Shown here: piece after piece, positions 17,799 to 25,716 of the stretch | Layout of the letters: each line of letters begins with the position of its first letter | Numbering within the stretch: position 1 is the stretch's first letter | Source: Pseudomonadales bacterium | Lineage (GTDB): Bacteria > Pseudomonadota > Gammaproteobacteria > Pseudomonadales > Pseudohongiellaceae | Direction of reading: 5' to 3' | NCBI GenBank assembly: GCA_024234395.1 | Contig: JACKOH010000001.1 | Span: 763,001 to 827,000 of the forward strand | Length of the DNA stretch: 64,000 bases | Position numbers and translations under genes: made by a program | The notes under the pieces: generated by a model | What the model was told of the DNA's origin: nothing | Seen by the model: the letters and a program-made list of their open reading frames with translations, nothing else | Databases searched by the model: none

Positions 17799-19617
17799 AA
17801 GTTCGCTCCCTCTGTGACAAACAGGTCCGCCGCAGAGCGGAACAGCCACCCATCCTAACACCACTGGCCTGACTGCGGTCGCTCACCGATGGCTCAGGCC
17901 GCTTCAAACTTGCAAGTTTTGCGCCATCGGCAAAGAACCCTTTTCAATTCACGAAGTTGCCCCTCGAACGGGTTCCCGAGTGGTGACCAGCGCCTGAGGG
18001 GCTGTAAAGATTTCCGACATCGATCGGCCGGGCACGGTGACCGATCCGGGCGGAAGTTCCCGACCGGTTCCATCGCTGATCGCCGTCGGCAGGGGATCGA
18101 AGTCGGGCCGACCGCGGCGGCGCGTGTGACCCGGGAACGGCGAGGTGGTAGTACCCGAGACTGTTGAATTGCAGCGAATTTTGACCGTAATTGCAATTAA
18201 TTTTGGTGCGCCACGAGGCGCTTATTTGCTAGTAGTTGAAAGTACTGCACAGAAAGCGGCGACCCGCCGCATCTGTTATCGAGTCTTGAGCGGTTGCCGG
18301 TAACGGTAAGCGTTAAGCGTAGACAGAGAGCTTGCAGGCCGTAAGCCGTAATAGGTTGAAGTGATTGAGCCCCGTTAAGATGCAAATGTGGGATGGTCGA
18401 TGGCGTCAATTTTCCAGAAGACAACATCACTTGCTACGGGATGGGCAGTAGCCAGTGACGTCCCCGGGGTCTGAGAGCACGGCATGTCGGTAAAGCAAAT
18501 AAGTGAACGTGGGAGATCCTGACGGTTCTCTAAGGAGTTGGAGTACCGGCTGACAAGTTTGGTCAGCGAGGAAGCCGGAATGGCCGTTCAGGAAGTCAGA
18601 TGGGCCATAGTACCGACGAAGCAGGGTAATTCCTGCGGAGGGAAGGGTCCTGGGTAATGCTGTTCTATTGAGGGACACGTGATGAGTTCAACAGAGACTC
18701 AATAAATGACGACAACAAAACTTGAAAGAATAGCGTGGCTGTCGGCGAGGGATCGTCACAACCGTTTCGACAATGTGATGCATCTGTTCACGGAAGAAAA
18801 CCTGGCCGAATGCTACCGCTCGCTGGATGGAAGAAAGGCGGTGGGAGCAGATGGTGTGACGAAGAAGATGTACGGTGAAAACCTGGAAGACAAACTGAAA
18901 GATTTGGTCGAGCGTATGCGACGAATGGCTTACCGGCCGGGGGCGTCCCGAGAGGTATTAATTCCCAAGCCGGGACAGGCAGGTCGAACGCGGTCGCTCG
19001 GGATAAGTAATCTGGAAGACAAGATTGTACAGGGGATGATGCATAAAGTGCTGGAAGCGATCTATGAGCCACTGTTTCTCGGCTGCTCCTACGGGTTTAG
19101 GCCGGGACGCAGCGCGCATGATGCAGTCCGGGATCTGCATCGACACCTGTACAGTCACCGGGTAGACACGGTCATTGATGTAGATCTGTCACGGTACTTT
19201 GACAGCATTGATCAGCAACTGTTACTGGAGATGATCAACAAGAAAGTTGGTGACCGTCGATTCCACCGCTACCTCTGCCGGCAGTTCACGGCGGGTGTGC
19301 TGAGGGATGGCGAGTTATCCATCAGGGAGGACGGCGTGGTGCAGGGCAGCTTGTGCAGCCCGATCCTTGCGAACATCTTCGCGCATGAGGTGATCGATGA
19401 ATGGTTTGAGGATACCGTTAAGAGGCATTGTCTGCGTATTCCAGACCAAGCCTGCCACTGATTCCACGCGAAGCCTGCCACCCATTCCACGCGAATGCTG
19501 CCACTGATTCCGCGGCAAAGCTGCCACCCTGGCAGCAAGCCTGAAGTCACCCTCCGGAGTGTGCCGGCGCAGGATAACTAACCGGTATTCTGACCTTTTC
19601 CCCAGGGAGAGGATCAG

Positions 19618-21159
19618 ATGCCTGCGAAGAGGTTATCCATGCGTAAAATCAAAGAAGTGCTGCGCCTCAAGTGGGTCAGCGGACTGAGCAATCGGCAGAT
19701 CGCCGCCTCCTGCGGCATTGGCCGGCCCACGGTCAGCGAGTACCTGCGGCGGGCCGAGTCGGCGGATCTCAGGTGGCCGCTGCCTGACGATATGGACGAG
19801 TCGCGACTGGAGCGCCTGTTGTTTCCACCACCCCCGGACCTGCCGGCCCAGCAACGGGGCATCCCTGATTGGGCGATCATCCATGGCGAGCTCAAACGTC
19901 CGGGAGTCACCCTGTTCCTGCTCTGGCAGGAGTACCGGCAGGCTCATCCCGATGGCTACCAGTACAGCTGGTTCTGTGAGCACTACCGTGCCTGGCAGGG
20001 CAAGCTGGACCTGGTCATGCGCCAGGACCATCGGGCCGGCGAGAAGCTGTTTGTCGACTATGCCGGCCAGACTGTCCCGGTCATCGATCAGACCACCGGC
20101 GAGGTCCGTCAGGCACAGATCTTCGTTGCGGTGCTGGGAGCTTCCAACTATACCTATGCCGAAGCCACCTGGACTCAATCTCTGCCGGACTGGATCGGCT
20201 CCCACGTGCGCACCTTCAGGTTCCTGGGTGGCGTACCGGAACTGGTGGTGCCAGACAACCTGCGGGCCGGCGTGAGCAGAGCTCACCGGTACGAGCCCGA
20301 CACCAATCCCACCTACCAGGACATGGCTTCACACTACGGGGTGGCGATACTGCCCACCCGGGTCCGCAAGCCACGCGACAAAGCCAAGGTCGAAAGCGGT
20401 GTCCTGGTAGTAGAGCGCTGGATCCTGGCTTCTCTGCGTCATCGCCAGTTCTTCTCCCTGGCAGAGCTCAATGCCGCGATCAGTGATCTGCTGGGCAAAC
20501 TCAATGCACGCTCCTTCCGCAAGCTGCCTGGCTGCCGGCGGGAACACTTCGAACAACTGGACCGGCCGGCGCTGCGGCCCTTGCCAGCAGAACCCTATGT
20601 CTATGCCGAGTGGAAGAAGGCCCGGGTCCATATCGATTATCACGTGGCGATCGATGGGCACTACTACTCGGTGCCCTGCGCTCTGGTCAAGAAAGAGGTC
20701 GAGGTCCGACTGACCCGTCATACCGTCGAGTGCTTCTACCGGGGTAACCGGGTAGCCAGCCACCGGCGTTCCGATCAGAAAGGCCGCCACACCACGCTCA
20801 CTGCCCACATGCCGGAATCCCATCGCCAGGCCGGGGAGTGGACACCGGAGCGTCTCCAGCGTTGGGCTGCCAAGACCGGGCCGGCAACGGAGAAACTCAT
20901 CCTGGTGGTGCTGGGTTCACGCCAACACCCCCAACAAGCCTATCGCTCCTGTCTGGGCATTCTCCGCCTCGGCAAAGCCTACGGCGATGAACGGCTGGAG
21001 GCCGCTTGCCGCAGAGCCCTGGTCCTGGGCAGCTGCCGTTACAAGAGCATCGAATCCATCCTGAAACTCCGCCTGGACCAACAGCCTCTTGAAGGTCAGC
21101 AGGAGCTGGCTTTACCCGATGCCCACGACAATATCCGCGGTCCCGCTTACTATCACTGA
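19618..21159 (+). CDS. istA: IS21-family transposase IstA
   Basis: 513 residues, normal for IstA; GGGAGAGGATCAG precedes the ATG. The N-terminal helix-turn-helix is visible around residues 17-45 (LKWVSGLSNRQIAASCGIGR with PTVSEYLRR). The integrase-type DDE core starts with LFVDYAGQTVPVID (first Asp near residue 147) and continues with ELVVPDNLRAGV (second Asp near 213) and KAKVESGVLVVERW (Glu near 261). The C-terminal part, with YSVPCALVKKEVEVRLTRHT, is the usual beta region. The gene is intact and followed by istB after 8 bases. Confidence 0.95.
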   Translation: MPAKRLSMRKIKEVLRLKWVSGLSNRQIAASCGIGRPTVSEYLRRAESADLRWPLPDDMDESRLERLLFPPPPDLPAQQRGIPDWAIIHGELKRPGVTLFLLWQEYRQAHPDGYQYSWFCEHYRAWQGKLDLVMRQDHRAGEKLFVDYAGQTVPVIDQTTGEVRQAQIFVAVLGASNYTYAEATWTQSLPDWIGSHVRTFRFLGGVPELVVPDNLRAGVSRAHRYEPDTNPTYQDMASHYGVAILPTRVRKPRDKAKVESGVLVVERWILASLRHRQFFSLAELNAAISDLLGKLNARSFRKLPGCRREHFEQLDRPALRPLPAEPYVYAEWKKARVHIDYHVAIDGHYYSVPCALVKKEVEVRLTRHTVECFYRGNRVASHRRSDQKGRHTTLTAHMPESHRQAGEWTPERLQRWAAKTGPATEKLILVVLGSRQHPQQAYRSCLGILRLGKAYGDERLEAACRRALVLGSCRYKSIESILKLRLDQQPLEGQQELALPDAHDNIRGPAYYH

Positions 21160-21167
21160 AGGAGAAC

Positions 21168-21926
21168 ATGATGTTGAAACACCCCACCCTGGAGAAACTC
21201 CAGGCACTGAAGTTCACCGGCATGGCGGCAGCCCTGACCGACCAGATGACCACACCGGACATCGAAGAGCTGGGCTTCGAGGAACGCCTTGGGCTGCTGG
21301 TAGACCGGGAGATGACCGAGCGGGAGAGCCGCCGTCTGACCAGCAGGCTGCGCCGGGCCAGGCTGAGGCACAACGCTACCCTGGAAGACATTGACTACCA
21401 GAACCCCAGAGGGCTGGATAAAACACTGATCCAATCACTGGCCGCCTGCCGCTGGGTGCAGGAACACCTCAACATTCTCATTACCGGCCCCACCGGTGTT
21501 GGAAAAACCTGGCTGGCCTGCGCCCTGGCACAGAAGGTCTGTCGCGAGGGGTATACGGTGCAATACGTCCGGCTCAGTCGACTGTTGAGGGAGCTGATGA
21601 TCGCCAAAGGTGATGGGCGCTATCCCAAGTTGCTTACCAACCTCGCCAAGGTCGATGTGCTGATCCTCGACGACTGGGGCTTGGTAAAACCGAATGCTGA
21701 AAACCGGCGTGACCTGCTGGAGGTGCTGGAGGACAGACACGGCCTTCGCTCCACCATCGTCACCAGCCAACTCCCTGTTGAAGACTGGCATGCAGTGATC
21801 GGTGATCCCACCCTGGCAGACGCCATCCTGGATCGGCTGGTTCACAACGCTTACAAGATCAACCTGAGAGGAGAATCCCTGCGCAAACAGAAGACAAAGT
21901 TGACGAGAGACACCGATTCTGAGTAA
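21168..21926 (+). CDS. istB: IS21-family helper ATPase IstB
   Basis: 252 residues; GAAGGAGAA precedes the ATG pair. AAA+ protein that helps IstA choose the target. Walker A is GPTGVGKT at residues 107-114 and Walker B VDVLILDDWG at about 162-171. The downstream sensor region is STIVTSQLPVEDWHAVIGD, and AILDRLVHNAYKINLRGES is the usual IstB C-terminal signature. The gene is intact and at full family length. Confidence 0.95.
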   Translation: MMLKHPTLEKLQALKFTGMAAALTDQMTTPDIEELGFEERLGLLVDREMTERESRRLTSRLRRARLRHNATLEDIDYQNPRGLDKTLIQSLAACRWVQEHLNILITGPTGVGKTWLACALAQKVCREGYTVQYVRLSRLLRELMIAKGDGRYPKLLTNLAKVDVLILDDWGLVKPNAENRRDLLEVLEDRHGLRSTIVTSQLPVEDWHAVIGDPTLADAILDRLVHNAYKINLRGESLRKQKTKLTRDTDSE

Positions 21927-22630
21927 CTACAAAACCCTGCGTCGCTACGCTCCGACGGGTGGCAGCTTTGCCGCGGTCCAGGTGGCAGGCTTCAGATGGA
22001 ATGGGTGGCAGACTTCAGCGGTTTACGCAGCATTGTCGGAAGGAAGTCGCTTTATTCCGCTATGCTGACGATGTGGTAATTTGTTGTGAGCAGGAAGGCG
22101 ATGCGGGTCGGATATTGAAAGCGTTAAGGCAACGACTGGAGCGATTCGGTCTGGGCCTGAACGATGAGAAGACTCGGGTTGTGTCGTTTGCGCGACCATC
22201 GGCTGGAAGCAATGGTGGCACGGCATTTGATTTTCTGGGGTTTACGTTTTATTGGGGCCGTTCGCTGAACGGGTACCCGATCCCGAAAGTCAAGACGAGC
22301 GGCAAGCGCTTGCGTGCGTCACTCATCCGTGTCCGGGAATGGGCGTCTACGGTCCGTACTCGGCAAGGGTTGCTCGCTATCTGGCGCACGTTCTGCGCCA
22401 AGATACGCGGTCACCTTCGCTATTACGGTGTGTCGTTCAATCACCGAGCACTTGAAATGTTCATCAGGCAAGCCACACGCATCATGTATAAATGGCTGAA
22501 CCGCCGGAGCCAACGCCGGTCCTTTAGCTGGGAGAAATTTCAGCGCTTCATGGACCAGCGTCCTTTGCCGCGGCCGGTCGTTTACGTATCTTTATTTTGA
22601 TCACTGATGTCACGTGAATGGCAGTATCTT

Positions 22631-22700
22631 GAGCCCATTGCCTTAATTGGGCACGATGGGTTCTAAACGGGGAGAGGTCCGGGTGACCGGCCTCTCTACC
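22631..22700 (+). ncRNA. Group II intron domains V and VI
   Basis: Domain V begins GAGCCCATTGCC and ends ATGGGTTC (22631-22663). The lower stem GAGCCCAT/ATGGGTTC pairs over eight base pairs, followed by a two-base bulge and an upper stem closed by UAAUU, giving the expected length of about 34 nt with an AGC triad. Domain VI, 22669-22700, is a long hairpin GGGGAGAGG...CCTCTCTACC with an unpaired A at 22698 as branch point. Confidence 0.8.
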
Positions 22701-22979
22701 AGCTACCCAGCAATTGCATTGAAATGTGACACTTCAAATCTATCTGAATCAAGCGAAACCATTAGTACTTAGTGGGTCAGCTATTCATTGCAAATACGGC
22801 TGAAAGTGGGTCAATCGAGCATGCAATTCAACACATTGTCTGAAGTATGGTGCCCGAACAGTCATAAAGTTCAAGCAGCTTTCCGAAAACCAAAGAACTT
22901 AACTCGATTGCTTTGGTCGGCATTACCTGTAGTGAATGTGGTGCTGAAATGGACAAGTGGGGAAACACTTAATCGTAAG

Positions 22980-23366
22980 TTAGTGCCAGGTAGTGTATTT
23001 GACCTCAGAAATCTCTACATCCTCTGGCATCTCTGCATGATTCGACACACCGTTCGTAATATCAACCCCACTCAAAAATCCCCGAGAATCGGCGAAAAAT
23101 ATGCAACAAACTTCAATCCCGGTCTTAGTGGAAAGGACGATCTCACAAAAAGCCGCACCGCCATGCCGGGCGGGATTTGGCGGGACTAAGGGTTCAAGCT
23201 CGACACATTCTGGAATTTGGATGTCGAAAGAATTGCATCCGCAATCGCAGATTCTCGAAATCTCTCCGGCTTCAAAATGTTGTCGCAAGTCTGGACCGAA
23301 TGGAACACATGTATGTGAAGATAACAGCATTATCCAATTCTGGATCGTGTTCTCGCTGTTTGTCAT
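22980..23366 (-). CDS. Hypothetical protein with CDCGC motif
   Basis: 128 residues, MTNSENTIQNWIMLLSSHTC onward. Features are VPFGPDLRQHFEAGEISRIC, then CDCGCNSFDIQIPE (three closely spaced cysteines after another at residue 38), a short beta-rich stretch and an aspartate-containing GFLSGVDIT segment. I recall small proteins of this shape (a GPELR.H...V..CDCGCNSF pattern) as uncharacterised single-domain proteins in many Proteobacteria. The cysteines could bind a metal. It has no signal peptide and no operon partner. It lies between two IS21-end elements (E3 and E4), so it may be carried by mobile DNA. Confidence 0.65.
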   Translation of the reverse strand: MTNSENTIQNWIMLLSSHTCVPFGPDLRQHFEAGEISRICDCGCNSFDIQIPECVELEPLVPPNPARHGGAAFCEIVLSTKTGIEVCCIFFADSRGFLSGVDITNGVSNHAEMPEDVEISEVKYTTWH

Positions 23367-23384
23367 TCGTTCTAATGCCGTAAT

Positions 23385-23534
23385 TGTTTAATTGCAGTGA
23401 ATTTTGACCCAGTGATTGCAATTCCTTTTAATCCCTGAAACACACTTCGACCACGCGCGATCAGCGGCACACCGCGGGTCAACCATTCAATGCAAATATA
23501 GCTAAAAGTGGGGCAATCGAGCATGCAAATTAAC
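23385..23534. repeat. Paired IS21-type ends, copy E4
   Basis: 150 bp, from TGTTTAATTGCAGTGAATTT to TGGGGCAATCGAGCATGCAA plus ATTAACA. It has the same two-sided arrangement of TTGACCC/GGGTCAA boxes as E1-E3 and no gene. It ends 7 bases before the lipoprotein gene's stop, just as E1 lies beside the frameshifted copy of the same gene. Confidence 0.7.
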
Positions 23535-23541
23535 AAAAAGG

Positions 23542-24291
23542 TCAATAGGAGCTAAACCATGCTTCCACATAGGTAGCACTCACAAAGCTTTGCTCAAGCT
23601 TTGCAGGTATATAGTCGCTTTCCAAAACGATCTTTATGAGTCGCTTTCCACAGGTTCCTCTCGTATTACCGCTTACAATTCTCGCATTCGAAGGAGTCCC
23701 TTCATTGTCAATATCAACGGCAATCCAAACACCTACCCTCATATCAGAGTCCCTGCACGCGTTCGGAAGTGCTTCAGAAATTACTCTTTGAGGATCTGAA
23801 TATTCCCAGCCGTAGGCATCTACATGATATAGCATGCTTTGATAGACTCTTATCGTCTCTGATTCATTTTGCTTTGTGAAGACAACTGATAAGTTTGTCC
23901 ATACCTCCCGTCTACGTCCACCAAACGAAGCCGGCCTGAATCTGAGCCCGCGGTCATCTCGTGAAGATCTGAAAAAGGTATTGAAGGGAGAAATTGCTAC
24001 ACGAGCTGCGCTAGTTACGGCCGTTTCATATGATTCAAATATTTCCCTCTTTGAGGGATCTGAATAGAGGAATAATCTACCCGGCTCGCCATCTTTCGAC
24101 ACCCTCAAAGCACCGCGGATGATTAAAGTTCCTTCAATCCCGTTTTCAGGAAATACAATAGCTGGTAATAGTGTTTCCTCTAAGTTTAAAAAATGGGCTG
24201 GTTCGGATTCGCGTGAAAGATTTATATCGTTAGTCGAACACGCGGCAGTTACACATAGGCACCCATAAATCAACGCAGTCAAAAGCTTCAC
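23542..24291 (-). CDS. Lipoprotein with TonB-C-like C-terminal domain
   Basis: About 249 residues from a GTG start with GGGGAG seven bases upstream; a TTG five codons earlier is less likely. The signal MKLLTALIYGCLCVTAAC ends in a lipobox cysteine at residue 18. The middle has PGRLFLYSDPSKREIFESY and a basic, beta-rich stretch. The C-terminal 70 residues, GVWIAVDIDNEGTPSNARIV through KIVLESDYIPAKL, follow the layout of TonB C-terminal domains (V-x-DIDxxGxxxxARVVSG...AL...W/Y-P). That suggests an envelope role rather than energy transduction, as no TonB membrane box is present. A one-base-frameshifted duplicate lies at 7287..8037. Confidence 0.8.
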   Translation of the reverse strand: MKLLTALIYGCLCVTAACSTNDINLSRESEPAHFLNLEETLLPAIVFPENGIEGTLIIRGALRVSKDGEPGRLFLYSDPSKREIFESYETAVTSAARVAISPFNTFFRSSRDDRGLRFRPASFGGRRREVWTNLSVVFTKQNESETIRVYQSMLYHVDAYGWEYSDPQRVISEALPNACRDSDMRVGVWIAVDIDNEGTPSNARIVSGNTRGTCGKRLIKIVLESDYIPAKLEQSFVSATYVEAWFSSY

Positions 24292-24556
24292 TACATTACT
24301 CCCCAAGGCTTTTCCGGCGCCGAGACATGATGTGCATTCTGTATGCTTCTGATGTAACCGGGCATAGTCTGTTGGGTCAAGTTCAAGTTCAAGTTCTGGC
24401 GAGACTTTACTCCGGTCAAAGTAACCTGACAGTGCGAAGCCTACACCCCTAAATCAGCGTGGGTCAAAAGGAAGGTGTTTGACAGGCAAATTCACACGAT
24501 TTAGCAGCTCTTTCGAGTTGCTACCTATGTGCTACCTATTTGGAATTGGTGTTTCT

Positions 24557-24652
24557 GGCGGGGAAGGGTATGTGGCTTAACGTTCTGATATTCTTCAATA
24601 TTTTGGCTGCCCATCGTGGACGCATATAGAACTCTCTGCATTGCCCCGCCTC
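24557..24652. repeat. Short interspersed repeat (GGCGG...CCGCC), copy 2
   Basis: This is the partner of 10265..10360. The right 48 bases differ only at a few positions, including GGACGC here against GGACGT there, and GGCGGGG opens the left side. Confidence 0.5.
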
Positions 24653-24954
24653 CAGAGGTCAGGGCTGCGTTTGAGTCAATGAAACTGACCCAACAACAAG
24701 GGTTTATTTAACATTTTCAACAAGTTGACGGGCTAGAAGACGGTTGTCAACTTGGGTTCTCGTTTCAAGCAGTTTATGGGGAGAACTCTCTTTCTTCGTG
24801 GCACGAAATATTGGGGAAAGGTCAGGGCAATCGCTATGTGACTGATCTATTTCGTGGTGTGGAAGTACCAACGCGGCCACGGAGGCCGCCGGTATGCCTG
24901 TACGTCTCATACACTGTACCAGCGCAAAGTGATTTTTTGACAAAAAAGAAAAGT

Positions 24955-25521
24955 CCAGATTGGCTCAAGTTAGAGCGCAATCCTGTTGATAATGAAGTGC
25001 TGGCCTGGGTATCCCAAGCATTGCGTGTGAGTCACGGCGATGAGAAGCAACATCACGAAAAAGCGATCCGGCGAATTCAGGCTGAGTACGACCGTCTACA
25101 AAATCGTATTGACGCTATGTATATCGATAAACTTGACGGTCGCATTGACGGCGATTTCTTTGATCGTAAATCGGAGGAATGGCGAGAAGAACAGCGTAAA
25201 TGTCTGGATTTAATTCGAGAGCATCAAGACGCAAACCAAAATTATCTGGACGAGGGTATCAAGCTGCTCGAACTCGCCCAGAAGGCAGGCACACTATTTC
25301 GCAATCAATCCCCAGGCGAAAAGCGTCGTCTACTGGGTTTCGTACTATCGAACTGTGTTTGGAAGAATGGGAAGCTCACAGCTGAATATAAGCAACCCTT
25401 TGACTTGCTTGCTAAAAATGTCGTCGAGCTGGAAGCGATGCGACGGAAGGAAGGGACGAAACAAGGTGATTTTGAGAATTGGCTGCCCAACCTGGACTCG
25501 AACCAGGAACCAAGTGATTAA
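24955..25521 (+). pseudogene. Large serine recombinase, C-terminal part, ending in tRNA-Asn
   Basis: An open frame of about 188 codons starts in the middle of the protein. VDNEVLAWVSQALRVSHGDE opens it, followed by IRRIQAEYDRLQNRIDAMYI, KLDGRIDGDFFDRKSEEWRE, GIKLLELAQKAG, EKRRLLGFVLSNCVWKNGKL and KQPFDLLAKNVVELE. This is the characteristic tail of phage-type serine recombinases. The catalytic resolvase domain and the cysteine ribbon are missing upstream; the frame before 24955 does not resemble either. The last codons read WLPNLDSNQEPSD inside the tRNA-Asn gene, the sign of an integrase abutting its attachment site. Confidence 0.8.
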
Positions 25522-25554
25522 CAGTCACCTACTCTACCATTGAGCTATTGGGCA
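25480..25554 (-). tRNA. tRNA-Asn (anticodon GUU)
   Basis: 75 nt including CCA. The acceptor TGCCCAA pairs with TTGGGCA, the anticodon arm reads GACTGTTAATC, and the T arm is CCTGGTTCGAGTCCAGG. The 3' end abuts a truncated serine recombinase, so this tRNA was probably used as an attachment site. Confidence 0.95.
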
Positions 25555-25588
25555 GCAGTGCTTCGACTGTCCAGTCGAAAACGCGCGT

Positions 25589-25617
25589 ATACTAATGACA
25601 AATCGCGGTGGGGTCAA
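25589..25617 (-). promoter_or_regulatory. Promoter of tRNA-Asn
   Basis: On the minus strand TTGACC is followed after 17 bases by TAGTAT, a good sigma-70 pair. A perfect 8-bp hairpin (TTCGACTG/CAGTCGAA, 25562-25579) lies between this promoter and the tRNA and would be in the tRNA leader. Confidence 0.7.
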
Positions 25618-25716
25618 CACCGTCAGCCAATCAGCGTACGACCGTGCTAGTATACCGGGTTTATCTGTCAATCAGTAGTCAGCCGCTGACCCGATGCCAG
25701 CCCAGTCCGCGATTTC

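Larger units (their letters stand above)
19433..22029 (+). mobile_element. Intact IS21-family insertion sequence, 2597 bp
   Basis: It is flanked by the 8-bp direct repeat GCATTGTC (19425..19432 and 22030..22037). The ends are TGCGTATTCCAGACC and, reversed, TGCGTAAACCGCTGAAG. Each end carries several copies of a box like CTGCCAC-C-ATTCC (at 19455-19530 and, inverted, 21956-22015), the multiple terminal repeats typical of IS21. It carries istA and istB, both open. Precise ends, target duplication and intact genes suggest a recent insertion and possible activity. Confidence 0.92.
18706..22600 (+). pseudogene. ltrA: Group II intron reverse transcriptase/maturase, split by IS21
   Basis: Joining 18706..19432 to 22038..22600 gives one continuous 429-codon frame. 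It runs from MTTTKLERIAW through the RT fingers (KAVGADGVTKKMY, GRTRSLGISNLEDKIVQGMM), RT motifs with CSYGFRPGRSAHDAV and VIDVDLSRYFDSID, and DGVVQGSLCSPILANIF. It continues to the catalytic YADD at residues 251-254 and a C-terminal X/maturase region (GHLRYYGVSFNH) ending PVVYVSLF. No HNH endonuclease domain follows. As it stands, the upstream part ends at a stop inside the IS and the downstream part holds YADD, so no functional enzyme is made. Confidence 0.9.
18206..22706 (+). mobile_element. Group II intron, interrupted by an IS21-family insertion
   Basis: The 5' end reads GTGCGCCACGAGG, matching the group II consensus GUGYG. About 500 bases of structured leader precede a reverse-transcriptase frame. 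Domain V and a domain VI with a bulged A lie at 22631..22700. The 3' end is placed at AC, 22705-22706, eight bases after the bulged A. Without the 2605 bases of IS plus target duplication the intron would be about 1.9 kb, a normal size. Exact ends are inferred from consensus, not from an empty site. Confidence 0.75.
18162..22834. mobile_element. Paired IS21-type ends, copy E3, split by a group II intron
   Basis: The left end starts TGTTGAATTGCAGCGAATTT at 18162. The right end finishes GTGGGTCAATCGAGCATGCA plus ATTCAACAC at 22834, giving a perfect 12-bp terminal inverted repeat (TGTTGAATTGCA/TGCAATTCAACA). Removing the intron at 18206..22706 leaves about 172 bp, the size of copies E2 and E4. 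This is the outermost shell of a three-level nest. Confidence 0.7.

Noticed and set aside
17889..18196. Overlapping frames of 90-100 codons on both strands
   Set aside because: Highly GC-rich DNA gives long chance frames; translations are arginine and proline rich with no motif, and the region simply separates the PEP-CTERM gene from the nested element.
18706..22600. Retron or diversity-generating retroelement
   Set aside because: The RT has group II maturase features (X-region, VQG and YADD in maturase context) and is followed by group II domains V and VI; no msr/msd or template/variable repeat pair is seen.
22788..23189. 133-codon plus-strand frame
   Set aside because: It begins inside the right end of an IS21-type element and runs antisense to the better supported CDCGC-motif gene.
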